Assembly (NCBI GenBank): GCA_045106055.1
Contig: JBGCED010000002.1
Span: 1-15,284, forward strand
DNA length: 15,284 nucleotides
Direction: 5' to 3'
Origin: JBGCED01 sp045106055
GTDB taxonomy: Bacteria > Pseudomonadota > Alphaproteobacteria > CBDDJK01
This document shows positions 7,285 through 13,269 of the stretch, in pieces. Under the pieces are notes generated by a model. It was not told the DNA's origin, did not search any database, and was given only the letters and a program-made list of their open reading frames with translations. Every line of letters begins with the position of its first letter. Positions within the stretch are counted from its first letter, which is position 1. Made by a program: the position numbers and the translations under genes.

Positions 7285-10143
7285 TTAATGCGCAGCAGAC
7301 CAATTATCGGCAATGCCTGCTTCAACTTTAAGCGGGATGCTAAGCGGCTTTAGCGGCAGGCTGGCATTTTCCATCACGCCCCGAATAATTTCAATCGCAT
7401 CGGTGCATAGATCGTCTTTAATTTCAAAAATTAATTCATCATGCACTTGCAGCAACATGCGCACATCATTGGGGGCAAACCCTGCTTTTGCCAAAGCGGC
7501 GGGCATTTTATTCATCGCGCGCTTAATGACATCGGCGGCGCTGCCTTGAATGGGGGCGTTGATGGCTTGTCTTTGGGCGGCTTGCGCCTTTGCTTTATTG
7601 CTGTCTTGAATGGTGGGGATATGAATGCGCCGCCCGAATAGGGTTTCAACATAGCCATCATGCTGGCATTGCTGAATGGTTTGATCCATAAAGGCACGAA
7701 TGCCTGGGAATTTTTGAAAATAACGATCTATAAAATCCTTGGCTTCTTTATTTGAAACATGGATTTGCTTTGCAAGCCCAAAAGCAGAAATGCCATATAC
7801 AATGCCAAAATTAATTGCCTTTGCTTTGCGGCGCAATTCGCCGTCCACCTGATCTAGGGCGACATCAAAAACTTCGGCTGCGGTGGCGGCATGAATGTCC
7901 AAATCATCCAAGAATGCTTGGCGCAGACTGCCAATATTTGCAATTTCAGCCAGCAAACGCAATTCAATTTGTGAATAATCCAAGGATATAATCTTATAGC
8001 CCGCTTCTGCGATAAAAGCGGATCGGATTTTGCGCCCTGCTTCGGTGCGAATTGGAATATTCTGTAAATTCGGATCAGAAGAAGATAACCGCCCCGTTTG
8101 CGCACCAACCATTGAAAATGCGGTATGAACCCGCTTGGTGACGGGATTGGCAGCATCAATCAATGCCTGACAATAGGTATTTCTTAATTTTGCAAAGCCC
8201 CGCCAATCCAGAATTTTGGCAGCAATCGGATAGGTTTCAGCCAAGGGTTCAAGCACCGCAACATTGGTTGATAATGCGCCGCCGCCTGTTTTATTGGCTG
8301 CAGGAAGCTGTAATTTGCCAAATAAAATCTCGCCCATTTGCTTTGGCGAACCAATGTTAAATTCTTCGCCCGCAAGTTCATAAATTTCACGCGCCAATAT
8401 CTCCATCTGCGCGCCAAAATCCGCATCCAATGCTTTCAAACGATCAACATTAATCTTGATCCCCGCTTGTTCCATCCTTGACAATACCGCGATCAGCGGG
8501 CGTTCAATCCCTTCATAAAACGCACATAGCCCCAATTCGCGCAGCTTAGGCTTTAAATGATGCCACAGCCTTAGGGTGACATCCGCATCCTCGGCAGCAT
8601 AGGCGCAAGCTTGATCCAGTGGCACTTTGTCAAAGCCGATCATTTTTGCGCCCTTACCCACCACGCTTTCAAAGGAAATGGGGTCATGCTGCAAATGCCG
8701 TTTTGCAAGCTTATCCATGCCATGTCCCGTCAAACCTGCTTGCAGGGAAAAGGAAATCAGCATCGTATCATCCAGCGGGCAAGGCGCGCTAAAGCCCGCT
8801 TGTTCAAGGATTGAAAGATCAAATTTTAAATTATGCCCAATCTTTAAAATGCCGCTATCTTCAAAAATTGGGTTTAAATATTGCTGAACCAGTGCCAAAG
8901 CAAGCTGATTTTGCTTGATATGATCTTGCGCGGGCTGATCTTCTGCAAATAAATCTTGCGCGATTGCGCCATCATTATGGGTAAGCGGGATATAAGCAGC
9001 CTTGCCCACCGCCGCCGCAAGGCTTATGCCCACCAAGCGATCTTGCATGATATGCAGCCCCGTTGTTTCGGTATCTATCGCAACCATGCCTGCTTGCTTC
9101 ACCCTTTCGCACCAGCGCTCAAGCTGGCTTTGCGTGGTAATTAATTCATAATCACCATAAGCAATATCGGCAAACGCATCTTTGTTGGTTTCTGTATCGG
9201 CAGGCGCAGTTGGCGGGGGGTGAAATGAACGCCCAGCGGGGCGCATGCTTTCATCACGCCCTGATTGGCTTTGATGGGGCGCACCAAGGCGCGATAATAA
9301 GCGGCGAAATCCTTGTGCTTCAAAAAAATCTTTCACCTGATCACGATCAATCGGTTTTCGCCCCAGATCATCCAAACCAACATCCAGCGGCACCGCTTCA
9401 TCTAGGGTGACCAAACGCTTGCTAATGCGGGCTTGATCCGCAAAATCAATCAAGGATTGCCTGCGCTTTGGTTGTTTGATCTGGGTTGCACAAGATAATA
9501 AATTTTCCAAATCACCATATTGCTTAATCAATTCAGTCGCGGTTTTAGGACCAATCCCTGGCACGCCTGGCACATTATCCGCGCTGTCGCCTGACAGGGC
9601 TTGCACTTCAATGACTTTATTGGGCGGCACACCAAATTTTTCAACCACCCCATCATAATCAATGATTTTATTCTTTACAGGATCCCATAATGACACGCGA
9701 TCATTCACAAGCTGCATTAAATCCTTGTCGGATGACACCACCGTCACCCGCATATTCTGATCAGAAGCAATTTTGGCATAGGTTGCAATCAAATCATCGG
9801 CTTCATAGCCCTCAATCTCAAGGCAAGGCAGGTTGAACGCGCGGGTTGCTTCGCGAATAAGGGGAAATTGCGGCTTTAATTCTTCGGGGGCATCGGGGCG
9901 ATGCCCTTTATAATCTGGATAGAAATCATTGCGAAAATTCTTGCGGGCTGCATCAAAAATCACGGCAAAATAATCCGCCTTATTCCCCTCAAGCAGCCCC
10001 ATTAGCATGGAACAAAAGCCAAATACCGCATTTACAGGCGTGCCATCGGCACGATTCATTGGCGGCAATCCGTAAAAGGCACGAAAAATATATGCCGATC
10101 CATCAATCAAATAGACATGCTTTTTAGCGTCCGAATCAGCCAT
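7285..10143 (-). CDS. polA: DNA polymerase I
   Basis: DNA polymerase I fills gaps and removes RNA primers during lagging-strand maturation and excision repair. The 952-residue protein carries all three domains. The 5' nuclease occupies about 8-290, with YLIDGSAYIFRAFYGLP at 11-27, SSDKDLMQLV at 137-146 and the helix-hairpin-helix VPGIGPKTATELI at 194-206. The 3'-5' exonuclease (about 330-530) keeps its catalytic residues: Asp357 and Glu359 (DTE), Asp442 (NLKFD) and the YxxxD pair Tyr515/Asp519, so proofreading should be intact. The polymerase domain has TGRLSS at 683-688, motif A DYSQIELR with Asp722, motif B RRKAKAINFGIVYG at 771-784, and motif C HDE at 901-903. Between nuclease and exonuclease is a Pro/Ser-rich linker at about 290-320. 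The ATG at 10143 directly follows the rseP stop with no intervening base, implying coupled translation. Downstream lie twin hairpins. Confidence 0.98.
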   Translation of the reverse strand: MADSDAKKHVYLIDGSAYIFRAFYGLPPMNRADGTPVNAVFGFCSMLMGLLEGNKADYFAVIFDAARKNFRNDFYPDYKGHRPDAPEELKPQFPLIREATRAFNLPCLEIEGYEADDLIATYAKIASDQNMRVTVVSSDKDLMQLVNDRVSLWDPVKNKIIDYDGVVEKFGVPPNKVIEVQALSGDSADNVPGVPGIGPKTATELIKQYGDLENLLSCATQIKQPKRRQSLIDFADQARISKRLVTLDEAVPLDVGLDDLGRKPIDRDQVKDFFEAQGFRRLLSRLGAPHQSQSGRDESMRPAGRSFHPPPTAPADTETNKDAFADIAYGDYELITTQSQLERWCERVKQAGMVAIDTETTGLHIMQDRLVGISLAAAVGKAAYIPLTHNDGAIAQDLFAEDQPAQDHIKQNQLALALVQQYLNPIFEDSGILKIGHNLKFDLSILEQAGFSAPCPLDDTMLISFSLQAGLTGHGMDKLAKRHLQHDPISFESVVGKGAKMIGFDKVPLDQACAYAAEDADVTLRLWHHLKPKLRELGLCAFYEGIERPLIAVLSRMEQAGIKINVDRLKALDADFGAQMEILAREIYELAGEEFNIGSPKQMGEILFGKLQLPAANKTGGGALSTNVAVLEPLAETYPIAAKILDWRGFAKLRNTYCQALIDAANPVTKRVHTAFSMVGAQTGRLSSSDPNLQNIPIRTEAGRKIRSAFIAEAGYKIISLDYSQIELRLLAEIANIGSLRQAFLDDLDIHAATAAEVFDVALDQVDGELRRKAKAINFGIVYGISAFGLAKQIHVSNKEAKDFIDRYFQKFPGIRAFMDQTIQQCQHDGYVETLFGRRIHIPTIQDSNKAKAQAAQRQAINAPIQGSAADVIKRAMNKMPAALAKAGFAPNDVRMLLQVHDELIFEIKDDLCTDAIEIIRGVMENASLPLKPLSIPLKVEAGIADNWSAAH

Positions 10144-11292
10144 TTATTTAAACAAGCCAATAATATCATTGACGGTGACAAATATCATCAAGCCAAGCAC
10201 CAAGGCAAGCCCCGCGCGCATCGCATATTCATGCCATCTTCCATCCAAGGGCTTACCGCCGCGAATTTTCTCAATCGCCAGAAATACCAAATGCCCGCCA
10301 TCAAGCACGGGAATTGGAAATAGGTTAATTAACCCCAGATTGATTGAAAGAATCGCCGCGAACCCTAAAAAAGTCACAATGCCAAGCTGGGAAATATCAT
10401 TTGAAAGCTGCACAATTTTAATCGGCCCGCCAAGATCATCGGTGCCGCGCGCCCCTGTAATCGTTTCATATAATGCCCCAAGCGTCATCATTGTTAAATT
10501 ATAGCTGTGGGTGACCCCGCCCCAAAGCGCAGCGGGCAGCGATACGGATTCATAAGTTGGAAGCGGCGCGCCCACGCCAATTCGGTAAATATTCTGCCCA
10601 TCCGCCACATTGGCTAAGGCGGGGACTAAGGCGGGGGTAACGACAAGGCGCAGCGCTTGTTCGCTGCCGCCTTCCGCCATTCTTAAAATTTCAAATTCAA
10701 TCGGCGCGCCCTCGCTTGTCATTACCGCATTAATTAAATCTTGAAAGCCTGCAGTTTGCACGCCATTAATTGCGATAATCCGATCAAGTGGCTGTAATCC
10801 TGCTTGATCGGCGGGGCTTCCAGCTTGAACGGTTGAAATGCCTTGCTGGGAAAGATTGCCTGGAACCGCCTTGCCCACAACCGCAAAAATCCCTGCATAG
10901 AGTAAAATCGCAAACAGAAAATTTGCGGCGGGCCCTGCGGCAATGATCGCCGCGCGCGCACCGATTGATCTTGTATTAAACGATATTTGCGGCACGCTTG
11001 GGCGTTTTGAATGTGATGATTTTGCATTTGATTTGCCATCATCTTCAATCGCCGATGCGTTTTCCCCCAACATCTTCACATAGCCCCCAAGCGGAATCGC
11101 CGATATGCGCCAGCGCGTGCCAGCCTTATCATACCAGCCCACCAATTCAGGACCAAAGCCGATTGAAAAAACTTCAACCGTGACCTTATTCCAGCGCGCA
11201 ACCAGATAATGCCCCATTTCATGCACAAATACCAAGGCGCAAAATAGTAAAATTGCGTTTAAGTAGCCAAGCTGACCGATGCCATCTAACAT
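10144..11292 (-). CDS. rseP: RseP-type site-2 zinc metalloprotease (M50B)
   Basis: RseP cleaves transmembrane substrates within the inner membrane, typically anti-sigma factors in envelope stress and remnant signal peptides. The 382-residue protein has zinc motif HEMGH at 24-28 in its first membrane segment (about 10-28), the family's short beta region GFGPEL...IPLGGYVKM at 46-74, a second membrane segment about 115-140, a single PDZ domain around 145-220 (GSPADQAGLQPLDRI at 158-172), and the third zinc ligand in NLFPIPVLDGGH (Asp331) within a third segment, then a fourth near 352-375. E. coli RseP has two PDZ domains; one is common in alphaproteobacteria. It lies 77 bp after dnaB and abuts polA. 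The usual cluster partners (uppS, cdsA, dxr, bamA) are absent, so its substrate cannot be inferred from context. The ATG at 11292 has no strong Shine-Dalgarno. Confidence 0.93.
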   Translation of the reverse strand: MLDGIGQLGYLNAILLFCALVFVHEMGHYLVARWNKVTVEVFSIGFGPELVGWYDKAGTRWRISAIPLGGYVKMLGENASAIEDDGKSNAKSSHSKRPSVPQISFNTRSIGARAAIIAAGPAANFLFAILLYAGIFAVVGKAVPGNLSQQGISTVQAGSPADQAGLQPLDRIIAINGVQTAGFQDLINAVMTSEGAPIEFEILRMAEGGSEQALRLVVTPALVPALANVADGQNIYRIGVGAPLPTYESVSLPAALWGGVTHSYNLTMMTLGALYETITGARGTDDLGGPIKIVQLSNDISQLGIVTFLGFAAILSINLGLINLFPIPVLDGGHLVFLAIEKIRGGKPLDGRWHEYAMRAGLALVLGLMIFVTVNDIIGLFK

Positions 11293-11333
11293 ATATTTAC
11301 TTTCATCATTTTATTATTATTTCATAGGCTTAT

Positions 11334-11362
11334 GATATAGGCGAGGATGGATAAGAAATCAA
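11334..11362 (-). promoter_or_regulatory. Weak candidate sigma-70 promoter for rseP-polA
   Basis: On the minus strand TTGATT (11357-11362) and TATATC (11334-11339) are separated by 17 bp, each matching four of six consensus bases. They lie in the 77-bp gap after dnaB, about 40 bp before the rseP ATG. No terminator hairpin is seen after dnaB, so rseP and polA may be expressed from both this site and dnaB read-through. Confidence 0.35.
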
Positions 11363-11369
11363 TCTTGAA

Positions 11370-12938
11370 TCAATCCTGTTGGTCATATCGCTTATCAAGA
11401 TCGGTAAAGCGGCTATAATCCTTATCAAAGAATAAAGGAACAGTGCCCGTTGGCCCGTGGCGTTGCTTTTCAATGATAAATTCGGCTTTATTCATCGCAT
11501 CCAGCTTTTGCTGGCTTAATTCTGCTTCGCGCTTTTTAAAATTCTCGTCCCGTTCATTGGCGCGCTGGGTTGCTTGCTTGCGCTTTAAATATTGTTCTTC
11601 GCGGTAAATAAACGCGACCACATCCGCATCTTGCTCAATCGATCCTGATTCGCGTAAATCTGACAGGACGGGGCGGTTATCTTCGCGCTGTTCAACCATG
11701 CGGCTTAGCTGCGACAAGGCAATGACGGGCACGGATAATTCACGCGCCAGCGCCTTTAGCCCTCTGGTGATTTCTGAAACCTCCTGCACGCGGTTTTCAC
11801 TGCGCCGATCGGGGGGCGGGTTTAGCAGTTGCAAATAATCAATCACAATCATCCCCAACCCAAATTGACGCTGGACACGCCGTGCGCGCTGACGCACCCC
11901 TGTGATCGATAAAGCGGGGGTATCATCAATATAAAGCGGGATTTCAGCAAGGCGCGCTGCTTGCGCTCCAATGCGGGTTAAATCATCCGCTTGAATATCA
12001 CCGCGCCGCATCCGATCGCCCGAGACTTGCGAACGCTCTGCTAAGATTCTTCCTGCAAGCTGGGTTGCCGACATTTCAAGCGAGAAATACAAGACTTTTC
12101 CGCCTTCTGAATGTTCCTTGCCCTGATCATCCGTATAGATGCGATAAGCATTTGCAGCATTAAACGCCATATTGGTGGCAAGTGCGGTTTTGCCCATGCC
12201 AGGACGCCCTGCCAAAATAATCAAATCCGAGCGATGCAGCCCCCCAAGCGTCTTGTCAATGCCATCAATGCCCGTTGTGACTCCAACCAGCTTTGACCCG
12301 CGCTCATGGGCTGCTGCTATTTCATCCAGCGCCATCCGCCCAGCATTGCCAAGCGAAGTTAGGCTGTTATCGCTTTCCCCTGTTGTTGCCAAATTATAAA
12401 GCTGATGTTCTGCCATTTCAATCAGCTTATGGCCATCATGGTCATGATCGCCAAGGTCTTGAGCGGCAAGCACTACCCCTTCGCCAATATTGGTTAATTC
12501 ACGGCGCATATATAGATCTTGCAGCTGATTTGCATATTGATCCACATTAATCACACTCATCAAATTAGACACAAGCCCATATAAATAATCTTTTCCCCCT
12601 GCTTCTTTCAGCAAAGGATCATTATCAATAATATGCGCCAAAGTGGTTGGGCTGGCAATTTGCCCTTTTGAAACAACTTTTAAAATATGGGAATAGATAA
12701 TTTGATGCTCTTTGACATAAAAATGTTCCAGCTTTAATTGCTCGCCAATCGTTTCAAGCGCGCGGTTATTCCGCAAGATCGCACCAAGCAACACCATTTC
12801 AATTTCAACATTATGCGGCAATTCGCGGTAATCAATCGGCTTTGATTCCGTTGTCTCAACCGTTAATTTTGTGCCTTGCTGCCCGTTATTTTGTCCCTTA
12901 TTTTGCAGGGGAATAACATTTGAAATCACATTGCCCAT
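11370..12938 (-). CDS. dnaB: Replicative DNA helicase DnaB
   Basis: DnaB is the hexameric 5'-3' helicase that unwinds the replication fork and recruits primase. The 522-residue protein has a DnaB N-terminal domain at about 40-145 (starting ELPHNVEIEMVLLGAIL), a linker helix region, and the RecA-like C-terminal domain from about 205. That domain has Walker A GRPGMGKTA at 244-252, LYFSLEMS at 283-290, Walker B MIVIDYLQL with Asp367, and the SQLSRMVEQREDNRPVLSDLRESG block at 409-432 (Arg finger region). A charged insertion at about 451-483 sits between REEQYL and FIIEKQRHGPTG, as in many alphaproteobacterial DnaBs. The first 38 residues are polar, Asn/Gln-rich and not conserved in the family. 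The ATG at 12938 is the only usable start: an in-frame TGA lies at 12954-12956. It overlaps a 14-bp tandem duplication and lacks a clear ribosome-binding site. Divergent from parE. Confidence 0.97.
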   Translation of the reverse strand: MGNVISNVIPLQNKGQNNGQQGTKLTVETTESKPIDYRELPHNVEIEMVLLGAILRNNRALETIGEQLKLEHFYVKEHQIIYSHILKVVSKGQIASPTTLAHIIDNDPLLKEAGGKDYLYGLVSNLMSVINVDQYANQLQDLYMRRELTNIGEGVVLAAQDLGDHDHDGHKLIEMAEHQLYNLATTGESDNSLTSLGNAGRMALDEIAAAHERGSKLVGVTTGIDGIDKTLGGLHRSDLIILAGRPGMGKTALATNMAFNAANAYRIYTDDQGKEHSEGGKVLYFSLEMSATQLAGRILAERSQVSGDRMRRGDIQADDLTRIGAQAARLAEIPLYIDDTPALSITGVRQRARRVQRQFGLGMIVIDYLQLLNPPPDRRSENRVQEVSEITRGLKALARELSVPVIALSQLSRMVEQREDNRPVLSDLRESGSIEQDADVVAFIYREEQYLKRKQATQRANERDENFKKREAELSQQKLDAMNKAEFIIEKQRHGPTGTVPLFFDKDYSRFTDLDKRYDQQD

Positions 12939-12966
12939 ATCAAACTGCCCATATCAAACTGCCCAT
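12933..12966. repeat. 14-bp tandem duplication spanning the dnaB start
   Basis: The plus-strand unit GCCCATATCAAACT occurs at 12933-12946 and 12947-12960, followed by a partial third copy, GCCCAT, at 12961-12966. Each copy contributes an ATGGGC on the minus strand; only the innermost ATG (12936-12938) is in the dnaB frame, since 14 is not a multiple of three. It probably arose by replication slippage. Confidence 0.9.
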
Positions 12967-12972
12967 CATCAT
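12940..12972 (-). other. Possible 10-codon minicistron (leader) before dnaB
   Basis: On the minus strand three consecutive ATGs (12972, 12969, 12966) open a frame encoding MMMGSLIWAV and ending at a TGA (12942-12940) one base before the dnaB ATG (TGATATG). This stop-start arrangement would permit translational coupling. The sequence before it, AAAGATAAAGA, is A/G-rich but only a weak Shine-Dalgarno. The peptide itself shows no attenuation signature such as runs of one amino acid apart from the initial Met codons. It could be a chance product of the 14-bp duplication. Confidence 0.25.
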
Positions 12973-13008
12973 TCTTTATCTTTTTTAAAGCCACCATATC
13001 CAAATTTA

Positions 13009-13037
13009 ACTTTATGTCATTTTGAATAAAGACTCAA
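13009..13037 (-). promoter_or_regulatory. Weak candidate promoter for dnaB
   Basis: On the minus strand TTGAGT (13032-13037) and TAAAGT (13009-13014) are 17 bp apart, each four of six to consensus. The -35 overlaps a GANTC methylation site at 13031-13035. Transcription would start about 65 bp upstream of the dnaB ATG and include the possible minicistron. Confidence 0.3.
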
Positions 13038-13089
13038 TCTGGCAATTTATAATTCCAATCATTCCCCAGCCTGTGAAAAATATTTTATG

Positions 13090-13178
13090 TTTATGTTTAG
13101 CGTTCAAACGCCACGCAGACTTTACACCGCACTGGCGGTGGCGCGCAGTCGCGCTTGTTTAATTTTATGTTTAGCGTT
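13090..13178. repeat. 15-bp direct repeat flanking the hairpin element
   Basis: TTTATGTTTAGCGTT occurs at 13090-13104 and 13164-13178. In the second copy the last two bases merge with the GC-rich element; in the first, 17 bp intervene, including an inverted repeat GCGTT-CA-AACGC at 13100-13111 (first G at 13100). The arrangement suggests that the whole block was duplicated, with later loss or insertion in one copy. Confidence 0.75.
13122..13147. repeat. GC-rich hairpin element, copy 1
   Basis: First copy of a 26-bp sequence repeated exactly 55 bp downstream. Its core is a perfect hairpin: CACCGC (13125-13130), loop ACTG, GCGGTG (13135-13140). Next to it in this copy only is a second stem, GCGCG-CAGT-CGCGC, at 13141-13154. 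No T-run follows on either strand close enough to suggest an intrinsic terminator. REP-like palindromic element or regulator-binding site; identity unknown. Confidence 0.8.
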
Positions 13179-13202
13179 ACACCGCACTGGCGGTGGCGCG
13201 CA
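13177..13202. repeat. GC-rich hairpin element, copy 2
   Basis: Exact second copy of the 26-bp element, with hairpin arms at 13180-13185 and 13190-13195 and loop ACTG. It lies immediately upstream of the candidate parE -10 element, over the position where a -35 would be, so it could influence parE transcription. The sequence after it is AAATAAG, without the second stem found at copy 1. Confidence 0.8.
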
Positions 13203-13210
13203 AATAAGAT

Positions 13211-13219
13211 TGCTATTAT
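13211..13219 (+). promoter_or_regulatory. Candidate extended -10 of parE
   Basis: TGCTATTAT has the TGn extended motif followed by TATTAT (five of six to TATAAT). No recognisable -35 exists; that position is occupied by the GC-rich repeat. Transcription would begin about 43 bp before the parE GTG. Confidence 0.3.
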
Positions 13220-13255
13220 CCGAATCATTTTTTACAGTAATTCTTCTTAAAAGTT

Positions 13256-13260
13256 AAGGA
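13256..13260 (+). promoter_or_regulatory. parE ribosome-binding site
   Basis: AAGGA lies 9 bp before a GTG codon at 13270 and decides that non-ATG start. The protein beginning there has the usual short polar leader before the conserved ATPase domain. Confidence 0.7.
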
Positions 13261-13269
13261 ATCCAGCGC

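Larger units (their letters stand above)
12939..13269. other. Divergent dnaB/parE intergenic region
   Basis: These 331 bp hold no credible protein gene of normal size. From the dnaB side they contain the 14-bp tandem duplication, a weak dnaB promoter candidate, a GANTC site at 13031-13035, an AT-rich stretch, the repeated GC-rich hairpin element at 13122-13202, two more GANTC sites (13222-13226 and 13259-13263), a possible parE promoter and the parE ribosome-binding site. The GC-rich element stands out sharply in otherwise AT-rich sequence. No DnaA-box cluster or tRNA-like structure is seen. Confidence 0.7.

Noticed and set aside
10169..10504. 111-codon plus-strand open frame opposite rseP
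   Set aside because: Antisense shadow of a conserved gene, with no start signal and no recognisable domain. Several similar antisense frames opposite polA, clpB and parE were dropped for the same reason.
12939..13269. Replication origin between dnaB and parE
   Set aside because: Replication genes and repeats suggested it, but I find no cluster of TTATCCACA-like DnaA boxes; the closest is a lone TTATCCG. The repeats are GC-rich hairpins rather than AT-rich unwinding repeats.
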